Assembly (NCBI GenBank): GCA_030765055.1 | Contig: CM060947.1 | Coordinates: 63,900,934 to 63,964,933 of the forward strand | DNA: 64,000 nt | Origin: Mantis religiosa | Lineage: Eukaryota > Arthropoda > Insecta > Mantodea > Mantidae | Direction of reading: 5' to 3' | Shown here: piece after piece, positions 12,366-24,302 of the stretch | Layout: each line of letters opens with the position of its first letter | How positions within the stretch are numbered: the stretch's first letter is position 1 | The notes under the pieces: generated by a model | What the model was told of the DNA's origin: nothing | The model's database searches: none | Seen by the model: only the letters and a program-made list of their open reading frames with translations | Position numbers and translations under genes: made by a program

Positions 12366-13760
12366 ATTTGTATATATGAGCATGAGGCTGCAGTCGGTTG
12401 GCAGGTTCTAGCCCATTGTAAGGCTGTTAGGTCATTACGTTATTATGTTATTAACCCAATGTACAGAGAAAAATTTCAGTAATTAATGAATGTGTAATAC
12501 CTAAAGGAGCGCGCGAAGTGGCAGATAGACAAAACTAGGTCCGCGCACGTGCTCATATGTTTGATACGTCAGATTTTCAAGTTCCTATTTCAGAGAAATT
12601 TTAAGTTGGTATTGAAAGTGTATAGGATATCAGATTCATGTATAAGAATTTGCATAAAGGTTCAGAAAACGCTATGGAATTTTGGTTTGAGGTTTTCAAA
12701 AGTGACCAAAGGATACCTCCTAAAACATAATTTATTCTTTATTTAAGGTAAAAATATAATTTGGTAAAATATTTTTAAAAAATCGATATTATGCAGGTTG
12801 CAATGTATTACTTCCTAAAACTAGAACAGCTTTTAAATCAACGGTTCAATAAGGCAGTGTGTTGAACTTTAAACTTCAGTTATTATTTGCTTTTCGTTTA
12901 GAATTTTTAATTTAAAAATGCTCCCCAGTTTATAATGTAAGCAGAGCTTATGCATTTAAAAATTTTTGTCTTTTAGGTTAAGTGAAGAAATAAGCCACCT
13001 GAAATTATGTTCTGTACCTAAAACTTAAAAATGATAAACATTTAGTGATGTGTGAAAAAAACATAGCATTTCTGTTAAATTAAATAAAGTCAAGAAGTGC
13101 TTTTACAACAATATCTTTTTATTTTATGCTAAATTTTAAAAAAGAACATTTGAAGCGATAAAATAAACTGTGGGAATCAAGGAGCGTTTTATGTTGCCAC
13201 GTAAAAAGTAACAAATATAAATTTAAAATTATACTTTAGTATTTAGTTTTCAACCATGCACTGTTTTAAAGCTTTAAAGAATATGTGCACTTAATTTTGT
13301 GATTTAGTTTCAATCCTTCATAGATTTATTTTTAAACCCTTTCACTAGTCATCCTAATCGTTGACTTAGTCCACAGCTCTATAAAAATTTGATATTACTT
13401 ATTGTTAAAAAACACTGAAATACTTTCGATACCGATAGCCGGAACGGATGCTGTATTTGAAAGCCCAAATTTAGTTATTTGCAGTACACAAAGGCGCTTG
13501 CTATAGTGAGATTGTTTGGTGGCCTTCCGGCGTGTCACCTGCAGTGGTCGTGTCTGAAAATTGCAATGTTTGTTAATAACAGTGACGACTACTGTATGTG
13601 TGTGTGTTTATCCCCCAGGATAATGGGCTAAAATGAAGGAACTGGAGGTGCTATAGGCGGCAGGAAGTCACGTCACACAGACGTACCTATATCCCATTGC
13701 TGGATCTGCCTAGAGAAACTGATCAACGACCCGTCGACTAAAAGTCCCCTAATGTCTTCG
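12366..13760. other. No recognised feature
   Basis: AT-rich; short frames only. The segment 13640-13760 is less AT-rich but shows no motif I recognise. Confidence 0.5.
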
Positions 13761-13807
13761 GAGAGTAATATGAGGGCAGATAAAATATAAACGGGAATTT
13801 TCATATA

Positions 13808-14061
13808 ACTATGGTTATGGTAATAATTTTGAGGAGAAAATTTGTCAGTATGTTGGTGGGGGAATCTCCAGAGGGGGTGTTGCGTGTTGCGGAGAACGGA
13901 GCTGGTCAGTACGCCATGAGTAAACAGGAGATGCACTATGGTTATGGTAATAATTTTGAGGAGAAAATTTGTCAGCATGTTGGTGGGGGAATCTCCAGAG
14001 GGGGTGTTGCGTGTTGCGGAGAACGGAGCTGGTCAGTACGCCATGAGTAAACAGGAGATGC
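13808..14061. repeat. 127-bp tandem duplication inside the mariner
   Basis: 13808-13934 and 13935-14061 are identical except for one substitution (CAGTATG / CAGCATG). The duplicated segment covers the mariner 5' leader up to the presumed transposase start (ATGAGTAAACAGGAG). The near-identity points to a recent event, or an assembly artefact. Confidence 0.95.
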
Positions 14062-14079
14062 ACACGTGTGTTGCGCAAC

Positions 14080-15285
14080 GCTTCGTTACCAGATTTCTTA
14101 CAGAAAAGGGCATCAAACCTTCGTAAAATTTGAGAAAGCTCCGTTCACAGTTTGGGAAAGAAACAATTTCGAAAACTGGAGTGTAGGAGTGTAGGAGTAG
14201 GCTAGTAGAATTTTATGGTGGGATGAGAAGCTGTAGAAAATGAACGTCATAGGAGGAGGCCGCGTGCAAGTATTTCTGCAGACAACATCGTTGCCATTCG
14301 TGACATTATTGAAGAAAATAAGCACACCCGAATTATTTTTCCCTCGGAATAAGTTACAGAAGTGTTTAAAAATCATCTGAGATGAACTCCACTGCAGAAA
14401 ATTGTCTGCCAGTTAGGTTCCTCGTCCCTCAACCAGGAGAGACATCTGCATCACTACGAGGAGGGAGAAGACTTCTTGAATCGCATTGTGGTTTGTGATG
14501 AAACATGGGTGCATCATTACATCCCAGAGTCAAAGTAAGAAACATGGAGTGGCTGCGCGGAGACGAAGCAGTTCCGGTCTTTTTTTTTTTGTAATTTACG
14601 TCCTCCAACGTTAAGTCATATCGGACGATGAATGGAATAGGTGAAATGATGCTCAAATGAGCCCAGGGTCCATAGAGCTTAGAGTTACCTGACATTCGTC
14701 TTTCAGGATAAGGGAAAACCCCGGAGAAACCTTATCAGGTAGCTCGCCCTGATCGAAATTTGAACTGGGGACCTCTTGTACGTGAGGCAGACACTCTACC
14801 GCCACACTACCGAGGTGGGCAGTTCCGGTCAAGGTCAAAACACACCCATGTGCTGGAAAGATGCTTGCAACCGTTTTTAGGGACTCCAATGGCGTTTTGA
14901 TGGTGGATTTTCTTCAGAAACGAAGGACAGTCAATGCAGCCTGTTACTGTCACATTTTGGATGAGGCAAAAGCTGCAAATCGCAACAAGCGACGCCGGCA
15001 ACCGATCCGAGACGCTACTCTATGACAATGCAAGGCCACATACTGCCACTTTAACGCTGGAAAAACTGGAGAAAATGAATTGGACACCTCTGGAGCAAGC
15101 CCTGCAACTACCATTTGTTTGGACCACCCAAACAAGACCTAGGACAGCGGTTTGATGACACAAGTGTAGTTGTGCAAGTGTTGCGCAACTCTCCGCAACC
15201 ATCCCTCTTCTTTCTATAGGGATGGCATCAAAAAAATTCCAATCCAATGGAGAAAATATGTATCGAAGGCAAGACACCATGTAGA
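14080..15285 (+). pseudogene. Mariner transposase pseudogene
   Basis: This was a cut-and-paste DDE/D transposase that would act in the nucleus on its own terminal repeats. Conserved blocks appear in family order: an ERHRRRPRASISADN-like block near 14240-14290, DETWVHHY at 14497, a VFRDSNGVLMVDFL-like block near 14875 and DNARPHTA at 15024. The third catalytic Asp is Asn and lies out of frame with the second. A SINE interrupts the gene between the first and second catalytic motifs. It cannot make an active enzyme. Confidence 0.85.
14568..14830 (-). mobile_element. SINE family A nested in mariner, perfect TSD
   Basis: A minus-strand SINE A with its poly(A) at 14580-14590 and its 5' end CCGAGGTGGGC near 14820. 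The host mariner sequence GCAGTTCCGGTC is present on both sides (14568-14579 and 14819-14830), a 10-12-bp target duplication. The SINE therefore landed after the mariner. Confidence 0.93.
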
Positions 15286-15578
15286 AAATAATCTGCATTA
15301 TTTTATTGATACAATAAACTTAAAAAAAGTCCCGTTTATAATTGATCCACCCTTGTTTATACTCTAAGCAAGCACCACCAAACCTCACGAAACCTTAAAC
15401 ATTTGGGAAAATGCAATCTTTCTCTAGCTATGCTATATATGGTGGAGGAATTAATAACCTTTCGCAGGAATATTTTGTATAAGCTGTCTAAAGTTAAACG
15501 AGAGAAGGCAGAAAAATCATGTGAATTGTATATCTTCCCTATATGTGTTGTGTTATCTTTGTTCAAGAAGTTTTAATA

Positions 15579-16545
15579 ACACTGGGCAACAAAAAGTAAT
15601 TTTTGAATGTTTCGAGCACTCCATGAGACAATTCCTGCTAATTTGAGGTTGAGAAAAACAAATATAGTGAAAAATTGTTTTTAACTCTAGTTTCTATGAT
15701 ATACACAAGTCGGATATGATATACACAAGGCACATATTAACGGATTGAGAGAAAAGGATACACTTTAATTACATAAGTGCTAACAACAATGAAAGTGCAT
15801 TTGGCTTTTTAACCAGTAATTACATGCTAAGAGCTCTAAATTGCTGGAAAAATACTTCGCAAATAGTCCTGTCTGAAGAAAATCATGTGGTAGTCTATTG
15901 ACTTCGTCGACTTTTAGCTTGCCTCTTGTGATGGAGTTCCGCTGAATCCCTATACAAAGAGCAACAGTAATCCGCCAGCATTACTGCATTCCAACGGCCC
16001 TGATATCTTTGTTCCATAACAGAAATGTCCTGATAGAATCTCTCCCCAAGTTCATCACTAACAGCTCCACAACTAGGAGGGAAAAAGTCCAGGTGGGAGT
16101 AGAGAAAATGGATCTTAAGGGAAATGTTACATCCAAGGTTACGGTATATTTGCAGGAGTACTGTCACCAAATGCTTATTATTGTCATCCCTTTTGTTGCC
16201 TAAAAATCCATGAAGGCTTCCCAAGCTTCCGTTTCTTTCCCCTCCAAAAACTTGGTCAAAAAAAGGATCCTTTACAAGTTCACTTATTTGTGGTCCGACA
16301 AAAATGCCTTCATTAGCTTTTGCATCACTTAATTTCCAAAATTTCTCTCTGATTGTGAACAGGTGTGCCAACTCCCCCAAAAATTCCCCCAAATTTAAAA
16401 TCCTTACTCTAAGAATAAAATGTCACTTTATCTTCAAAACAAGAGTTAATCTATCATTTGTATGGTGATTTTTGAATTCAACAGATGGAAATACATGTAA
16501 GTTGACTATTTTAAAGCCCAAAACATTTTCATTGTTGCCCAGTGT
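15579..16545 (-). mobile_element. TIR-bounded element carrying a conserved arthropod repeat ORF
   Basis: ACACTGGGCAACAA at 15579-15592 is exactly inverted at 16532-16545, giving 14-bp terminal inverted repeats about 0.97 kb apart. The flanks show no convincing target duplication. Inside lies a single 165-codon minus-strand frame (15895-16392). The length suggests a cut-down copy of a larger element. The superfamily is not certain. Confidence 0.65.
15895..16392 (-). CDS. Transposon-associated ORF fragment, 165 aa
   Basis: The frame contains FVGPQISELVKDPFF (about residues 31-45), a FLGNKRDDNNKHLVTVLLQIY segment in mid-protein, GCNISLKIHFLYSHLDFFPP (about 87-106), GAVSDELGERFYQDISVMEQRYQGRWN (about 108-134) and MLADYCCSLYRD. 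From memory, close versions of these blocks (SLKIHFLHSHLDFFP, SDEHGERFHQDI, MLADYCW) recur in many arthropod genomes in uncharacterised, repeat-encoded proteins. The function is unknown to me. It is shorter than those proteins and its start is arbitrary, so it is probably a fragment. It is the longest credible coding stretch in the window and has no stop. Confidence 0.6.
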   Translation of the reverse strand: MGEFLGELAHLFTIREKFWKLSDAKANEGIFVGPQISELVKDPFFDQVFGGERNGSLGSLHGFLGNKRDDNNKHLVTVLLQIYRNLGCNISLKIHFLYSHLDFFPPSCGAVSDELGERFYQDISVMEQRYQGRWNAVMLADYCCSLYRDSAELHHKRQAKSRRSQ

Positions 16546-17689
16546 AATTAAGGAATTTAAAATATATTAAAGAAAATATAAAGTAATTAAAATTTGATAT
16601 ATTAAGATATAATGATCTTCTGGCGGGGAAGAACCTTTAAAAGACAATTTTTGTAACAAAGTAAACACAAAATACGGTAAAACGATTTTATTCAAACTGT
16701 GTGTTTACTTAGAATAATTAAATGTTTAAGGGGTATAGAAAATAAGAGGTGTTAAGTTAACATCCACTTACTAAAAGTTATTCATTGCAAAAGCTAATCC
16801 CATGATACTTTTTCAACGTCTCCTTGCGCATTCAGATGCATGCGGTTGGCAAACCCAAAGAAAACGAATTCTACGTTATTTACTCGATATATGTTAAGAG
16901 TCCCTCAGGGATTCGGTCGCTCCCAGCAGATGTTTTCTTCTATGTAAAGGTGGTTGTGTTGAGAGCCACGTGTCGTAGTTCACTTCGAGATATATCGATA
17001 TTCCATCTCCTCACATGCATTCACGGGTCAAGTCGCCTCACAACGCTATTCCTCTGCCAACTTCTATCCTCGTGAATATATATCAGCTCACACAGAGATA
17101 CGGCTACTGTTTATTCCACAAGTTTGCTTCTTTAAAAAACTTGTTTATGAAGTTTCAGCAAATATCGCTCAATATTTCTGCATATTGATACGTTATGAGC
17201 AGTTTATTTGACGCAATGCACATAATAGAAAAAAAAAATATAACTAAAATACACGCGTCTATCTATTTAATAATTAAAGCATTCTTTAGTGTCATATAAA
17301 CACAAATCTTAATAATTTTCTCACCACGAACGTCTATTCCAAATAACAAAGCCATAGAAACTGCTTCGAACATTCTGTTTATTGCGTGTTTTATACATAT
17401 GAGGAGTACATTATTAATACATAAGCATACAAAAGGTAAACACAGAAGTTTGCATAACACGTAATTATATATTAAATAATGCAAATTAATTGCTAAAACA
17501 TTATGTATGCATGTAACGCTTTCACCTAATCAAAAGTGGCAGAATTTTGGAGCCAATGTATTACATTCAGTAAACACCATACTTTATAAGTAATATACCA
17601 TACCTCGTGTAATATTCTGGATTCTTTTTCAGTAACAAACCACTAACAGCAAAATTATACATCTTGGTTTTCCTTCCTTGCATTTAAAT
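16546..17689. other. No recognised feature
   Basis: AT-rich; nothing supported. Confidence 0.5.
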
Positions 17690-17714
17690 TGTATATTGTT
17701 AATAATTCCAGTGA

Positions 17715-17912
17715 AATGGTTCCAGCGGAATTCTGTAAAAAGTACAAGCTACAAGTTACCTCCGGTATCATGGCGACGACACTGTAAATCAACCTGTAGA
17801 TCCGTGGTTCAAATCCCGGCCATTGTATTGAATTTTTCATGTTGTCTCTATCTATCAAAGACCTTAGCCTATGCACGGCTAGTGTGAAGAAAGGATTAAT
17901 TTCCATCAATTA
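17715..17912 (+). mobile_element. Family B remnant (3' part)
   Basis: GTAGATCCGTGGTTCAAATC (box B) is followed by the family tail: GAATTTTTC, then CCTTAGCCTATGCACGGC and AAGGATTAATTTCC. The inverted 5' arm and box A region are not recognisable. Confidence 0.65.
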
Positions 17913-19648
17913 ACTAAAACTGTAAATCAATTTGTATGCACAGTGCAGTTGGTGACAGCACGATGGTTTACGTTTTCTGGGTAGAAATATGTGCAGATAT
18001 GGAGATATCTTAGTATTCAGCTGTATTGTAAGTCAGGGTTGCGCTGCCTTCTGGTATTCGACGGTAACTTCTCTCTCCAGTGTTACAATTCAAACAGATT
18101 TTACAATTTTTAAAATAATACGAAATGGGAACTAATTTAAGCGAAGTTTTTTTTAATTATGCAGTTCAAGCAGGAGTACGTTTTTTAAGCGTTATACTGG
18201 ACTCACTCCATGGACGATCTGTAGTTTCAGAAACTCAAGTTAGCAATGGTTGAAAGTTAAGAATGTTCGGTAGGCATATGTGGTAGTTGCAGTCTGAGCC
18301 TAAACCCATGGATACAGCAGCGAAGCCCATAGAGCTTGCTATTTCGAAAAAGTTATTAGTCGGTATATAACTCAAAAGTAAGTTCCTGGTCCGTGAAGAT
18401 GAAATTTACACATTAAATTTATACGATTCATCATAGATTAATTTTTCTATCTCTAACGTTTATTATACAAAATAATTATACACAAGCCTGTCAAAATAAA
18501 AATTAATTCGTTGTTAGTTAACGATGCTGTCAATTCCAGGATCATATCATCGACATCCGTGTGTCGAAAGTTTGAACTGCGCATGTTCTTTTTCATGACA
18601 TTAAATCTATTGACCTGGGGCTGTCGCTTTTAAGCATACTAAAATCATCGAGTTGAAGCCGCGATTCTGGTATCAGCACCTATCCAACTGAACCACGCAG
18701 ACGTCACTGTCAAAGGTAATTTAGTACGAACGAAATGCCATTGTTACAAAGAGTGTAATTTGAGCGAGTAGATTTTCAAACATCAAATGACAATTTAGCT
18801 TAATTTACGACCGGGATAATATGATTTTCCATAGTATGGGAAACTCTATTGGAGCGAAAAATTAGAAAAGGAATTTAAAAATTTCACTTAACTTTTGGAT
18901 TTTGAAACACGTTAAATGGCAAACATTAAAGTATAATGCTTCTCATAGGTTATTTAGAAACAAGTGTGGACGTTCTCAGTGTAAACTGTGTATAGGTAAT
19001 GATTTATTTGCCAGAATATATACTGCTAAGATTACAATATGTTGTATCCAACTCAAGTATAATCCTAATAAGACAGTCGTGAAAATTGTCACACAAAGAT
19101 ATTACTGCATTAGTCACTGGTTTCATAATGAACGTTGTGCACTTATATAAAATACTATTATATACTTTCGGCTATCATTATTAGGGCCCGGAGTTTTAGG
19201 TTTTAGCCTTATTTCACCTAAAAAATCTAAATGAAAGTTTGACACCTAAAGCTACCTAAATAGCTTATTTCCCTTTTTGAAACTAACAATGTTGTTTTCC
19301 GATTTTAAAAGTTAATCTGCAAGGTAATATTCGAGAGTAAATTAATAAAACTAGTGAATTGCACCCTTAAGTGATATTCATCTGAGTAAGGAAAAGATGT
19401 ACGGTTAAATCTGTCCGACCGAGCTTCGAATCCTGCTCCTCTGGAATAGCAGGCAGAAGCACACAATGGAATACAACGGAAACAGAGGAAAACACTTGCG
19501 ATTGGACACTTAAAAGTCCGGAAGCCAGACTTTCAATCTCTAGCCAGATAAGGTCTGAGCCCTCTTCTGCCAGTAGAATATTTTATGAGTTAGGACAAAT
19601 GACGGTAGAGGTTTGGATTGGTGTTTTTTCTTTTATTTTTATATATAC
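17913..19648. other. No recognised feature
   Basis: Weak tRNA-like box-B matches near 18650 (minus) and 19430 (plus) are too poor to call. A segment at 19185-19290 rich in CCTAAA/TTTAGG has the look of an element end but no partner was found. Confidence 0.4.
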
Positions 19649-20133
19649 TGTGACTTTGTGGGTTCGTGAAATTAAAAGTACGATTGCACCACTCAAAAAT
19701 GTTCTTTATTTCCACCGAATTACAGTTGAACACTTGCCGATTACACAGAATTACGTAATGCACACAATTACAATTCACCAGTTCGTCCGTTATAGTTCCA
19801 CTTGCACTCGTAATTACGTACACCCCTCCGACGCACGTACGCAGTCCGTTCCCTCACTGGGCGCTCCTCACAGCTGCTCACCACGAACTGAACTCAATTC
19901 ACTCACTGCAGCCCTTTTATAGGAATATCGCCGTTTTCTCGAAGTCTCTCGTTTCAGTGAATCACCGCGAAGGTTCCAGATGGCAGGGGAAGGGGGAAGA
20001 GGCGGCCAGCGACAAGTGACACTTCCCTAATCATCCCCTCAGTTAGTGACTGAGATAAATGGGTGGGTGTGCCCGGATGCCTCTGGTCCCTTTTCAGCTG
20101 TCGTTGCTCGGGCTTTCCGATAATTGGGTGACA
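19649..20133 (-). mobile_element. Solo LTR, same family as 8624-9120, opposite strand
   Basis: On the minus strand it starts TGTCACCC (20133) and ends AAAGTCACA (19649), with a TATA box TATAAAAGG (about 19914-19922) and AATAAA (19705-19710). Flanks are ATAC / ATAT, an imperfect 4-bp duplication. No internal retrotransposon sequence adjoins it. Confidence 0.83.
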
Positions 20134-20159
20134 ATATAATCGTGTACTGATACTGTAGT

Positions 20160-20985
20160 GTTTTCATGTGCCTAAAACAAGTCTTGGTCTTTTGTATTTT
20201 TCGCCGGGGTCGATGTCGTACCCGCCTAGACCGCGTATAAGGGAGTTGAAGTTATGGGAGAGGTTTTCATAGAATGGGAGTGAGAGGGTGTGGATGTAGT
20301 CTGTTAGGGTAGGAATGTGTAGGTCACGACGGATTACAAGGTTAGGGATGTACCATGGGGATTCCGTGGTAATACGGAGGAATCGAGACTGCAGGACTTC
20401 AAAGCGGTGTAGGTGAGTTGTAGTTCTATATTCCAAATGGCACAGGCATAAGTGATGGCTGGTCGGAGTACTTGTTTATACAGGAGTAATTTATTGGATA
20501 TGGACATCCCAGAGCGTCGATTGTACAATGGGTAAAACATACCCATACGTTTGCTGACCTTGTTGGCTCTGCAGGTGATATGGTCCTTCCTTGTCAGTTT
20601 TACATCTATCAAAACGCCTAGATATCGTACATATGATTGTCAATGTACTTCCTCTCCGGCTAGACGAACAGGTGGTAGGTGTTCTTGCTGTGTTCTGCAG
20701 AAAATGATGGCTTGGCTCTTCTGAGGGTGGATGCTCAAGCGTCATCTTTGAACTAGGTAGCGAGGAGGTCGGCGTAGTGTTGGATTCTACGTGTAGGCAC
20801 ATAATGTCTAGTTGACATGGAGGTTACAGCTGTGTCGTCTGCAAAAAGATACAGTGAGCTGTGGGGCAAAATAGGTAGGGTGTTGATATAGAGGAAGAAG
20901 AGTGTGAGTTCCAGGAATGTTCCTCTGGAGTAGTTTTTGTAGCTATAAGATATATGCATTTTACTGCTCAACTTAATAGAATTAA
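20160..20985 (-). pseudogene. Jockey-like non-LTR reverse transcriptase fragment
   Basis: Three overlapping minus-strand frames give the C-terminal half of a non-LTR RT. The catalytic FADD motif (Asp-Asp intact) lies at about 20845-20834, followed by a YLGV/thumb-like region, LLLYKQVLRPAITYACAIWN (about 20470) and the terminal APWY-type motif here read SPWYIPNLVIRRDL (about 20340). This order is typical of jockey-type elements. At least two frameshifts separate the pieces and the 5' half (endonuclease and early RT) is missing, as expected for a 5'-truncated insertion. Its 3' end lies within a few tens of bases of the solo LTR. Confidence 0.85.
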
Positions 20986-20989
20986 TGGC

Positions 20990-23900
20990 TGTGTTTCACA
21001 AGAGCATATATTTTCATCTTATCTGTACAAATCGAGATAACCACATGCAGAAATAACTTTACACGTACGTCGTAAATACAATGTGAAAGGTGAAGTCTAC
21101 GATTGAAACTACGTTAAACGCAGCACACGTGTAATGTGGTGACACCTTAATGCAGCTATTAGAAGCTCAAGGGGAGTATAAGCCGCTTAACGTACATATG
21201 TTCCTTCAAGTTACACAAGTTTAAACGAAATACTGCTTTTGAAGAAATGAAAATCATAAACTCAGTATAACAGGGAAATATTATACAGGAAAGCTATCCC
21301 TGGAACCCCAGAAAATTTGGGTGTGTATGTAACTATCTACAGAAATGACAAAAAGTAACCTAGAAAGAAAACAGTGAACTCTATTTTGTGTATTCTTTGT
21401 TGAACATATTTGACAATGTATACTGAAATAAGTTCATGCATAACTCCTACAGATAACTAGCAGAAAAGGAAAGCTATAAGTAAATGTACTGATAAACGAA
21501 ACACTTAAAAAGCTATTTTAATCAAGAAAAACCTAATATTGTCATATAAGCATCCAAGAAACCTAAAATGAAGGAATATTCTACCTAAAAATCACGGCCA
21601 TGTTCATTAGCCAACTTGGTAAGCAGTTTTAATGAATTTTCGTAAAAGTTAAGTGTATGTAGGGATGGAGAGATAAATCTAGGGAACTGTAGAGGAAGCA
21701 GGAGAAAGAGGATGGAGATAAAGGCGGAAAAGAGAAGATAAAAAGAGAGACAGATGTAGGAGGAGATAGAAAGAGAGGAATATGTCCACATTTAACTTAA
21801 TAACGTTAGTAGAGTTGCAGTTTTTGCTAGTGTATCAGTTAATCTAGGAATCTGTCTAGCATAAGTTTCCCAGACTTCATGACATATTCCAATTTTTCAA
21901 GCGTGGCACAGAATAGCCAGGTTCTCATTAGTCTCAGACTAAGTACGTTTTAACATAAACATAAAAAACTCAGTAGACATCTGCTATCTGGAAAGGACGA
22001 AAAATTACGCCCATTCCGTTCCATTAATAAATGAGTTTTTTAAACTCCCTCTAGGAGTTGTTTGATATTGCGGATGGGGTGTTAGGCCTCACGTGTGTGC
22101 GTGGTAATTATTCACGCTGACGCGTGCGCACAACATTTTCTGTTCCATCAGTTTTGCTCGCCCTCTGGAGTTGTCATTCTGCCTGCCAATCTGTCACTTC
22201 TCCCTATTCCCCGCCCATTATACCTCCCTTAGCATTTTCAGGTGTATGATAAAATGCTTTGTTTTTGCGCATCATAATATATATGATGTTAAAAGTCATG
22301 CATTTAAACAACGTGTATATCAAGTCTGCTAACGAAACAAGCTCCTCCCGCACCCCCTCCCCCCCAAAAAAAAAGATACGTGCTGGGGTGAATACTAAAC
22401 ATTACGCCCGAATTGCACAAGCAGAGTCATTAATTGCTGGACTCGCGTTGGGAACGTGCGAAGGATGGCAATCTGTGCCGCGTACTGCCCTAAACTTGGA
22501 TTAAAGGGGAAGTCCCGATGTACTGTGCCAACATTCACGATATGCTTTTGAATTAAGGATGCGTGGAAAAGAACCGCTGTATTGTGTATAACGGAAATTC
22601 AGTAATGGAAACAGTGACTAGGTTACTAAAACTAATACAGACGATAATGGTTATGGAATCAACGAAGACGGTTACGCTTTGGTGAAATCAGTCAGAAACT
22701 AATAAGAGATACACAATATATTAATAATTAAAGCACAAATTTTGTTTAAATATTTTACAAGGTTAACCACTTCCAAATTTTAAGACATATGACTATCGCT
22801 TAAACCTACTTCATTCCTGTATTTCGAATATAACTACAAGGACAATTATAAAAAAGGCATTTGTACCAACGATTATTCCAATTAACAAAAAGTGAATAGA
22901 CCATTACGCCCTTTTAAGAATGCTTTGCTTAAAAGGCAAAAAAATTGTCATTTTAGTATTTCAGATTGCCATTCTAGACATAAGAACTACATACTTGTAT
23001 TGGCTGGCACTTTAATGATGATCCATTTGTTCTAAAAGCAATACCTACAACTGTAAAAAAATCAATACCTTTTGCGGCTTTTGAAATTTTTTAAAACTTA
23101 GTTCCCTGAAGCGTGTATAAGTTCCACCAAGTATTTAAATAAAATAACCTTTACTGTTAACAGTTATCGTGTTCTTCATAAATTAGGCCTATTGGCCTAT
23201 TTCGTCTCAAATTGTGAATGTCTTCGTTGGTCTACTTCGGTACCTTTTTCCAGTTCTTCTTAGCTGTTTTGATTTCTATTTCTTTGAAAATGCTGGTAGC
23301 AGTGCAACTAGAGTTATTTTACTCTTTAACTCAAATTGTGCATGTTTAGTTATTTTATGATGTTTTAATTTCTCGCTTTTCTGTTTTTATACCCGCCACC
23401 AATCTTGGAAATGCCAACGCTATAGCTTCTATGCTTCTAGCCTTTTTATTCTTATTGTCAAACATTCACATCTATACAAATAACATAGTACTATAAAATA
23501 CTTTATAAACTATTAGTATGGTGTCATAATTTTTTGTGTTTAATAGTTCTGATTTTGTTGGGGCATACATTATATAATACAATTATTTACACTTTTTTAA
23601 AGTAGAGCATGAAAATGCTTATTTTACAGCCAAAATATACAAAACTATGTACTTAGTCGATTAAGTTATATTTATTAACATTATTATCCTTTTATATCCG
23701 TTATGCATTAATAATGACAATAATATAAAATGAAAATTAAATGTATAAATAAAACTCCTTAGCATGAATTTTAATTTGGTTTAATCTATTTAAATCTCAA
23801 AAGTGCCTCAAAAGTTTAGTTTACAGAAAAAAAGTTCTGATAGCTCATTCGGGATTGTCATTAAGAAAATAAACAATAATTAACCATACATAGTAAACAA

Positions 23901-24190
23901 AGGAGTAAATACAGAAGTAACCGTATAAAACACAATATAATATATTAACAGGAGTTATGGCCAGCTAATCATATTATGTTATATATGCAGTATCGTTTAT
24001 ATTAATCACTGTTCTACAAACTATTCTTACAAAAGCTTACCAGATTATTTTAAAATAGAATTTACTGAAAATATTTCATTACATACTTTTTTAGGGTTGC
24101 AAAGAAAATAATGCCTAACTGTGCTAAGGGAATAGGTGTGTGCCTCATAATGAGGAGTTTTTGAACTGAAATAGTTTGTGTAGGTTCCTA
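20990..24190. other. Long stretch without recognised feature
   Basis: About 3.2 kb. A small CpG-rich patch occurs at about 22080-22150. A frame at 22259-22504 shows a low-complexity SSSRTPSPPKKK segment but no domain. Confidence 0.4.
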
Positions 24191-24195
24191 AATAA

Positions 24196-24302
24196 GGTAT
24201 TTTGCGGAGGTTTTCCCCCACATTCTTACAAGAGAAACGTTGGACAATCGTGAGTGCTATAGACCACGGTATCATTTCACCCGTTCATTCGTGATCATCC
24301 AA
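24196..24302 (+). mobile_element. Degenerate SINE family A body
   Basis: CGGAGGTTTTCCCC, then CTATAGACCACGG and ATCATTTCACCCGTTCATTCGTGATC follow the order and spacing of the SINE A body, with many substitutions. The tRNA-like head is absent. Confidence 0.5.

Larger units (their letters stand above)
13763..15362 (+). mobile_element. Mariner transposon, inactivated, with nested SINE and internal duplication
   Basis: Terminal repeats sharing TATAAACGGGA plus TTTT lie near 13773-13802 and, inverted, 15322-15352. Between them are decayed transposase pieces: an N-terminal TRFLTEKGI (about 14090), the first catalytic motif CDETWVHHY (Asp codon 14497), the second YDNARPHTA (Asp codon 15024), then PCNYHLF near 15100, where the third Asp is Asn, and a C-terminal GIKKIPIQWRKY (about 15220). 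Stops and frameshifts separate these pieces. Removing the SINE and the extra 127 bp leaves about 1.2 kb, a normal mariner length. Confidence 0.85.

Noticed and set aside
19185..21600. Possible element with TTTAGG/CCTAAA-rich ends at 19185-19290 and 21540-21590
   Set aside because: No defined inverted ends or target duplication could be matched, and a solo LTR and a jockey fragment lie between.
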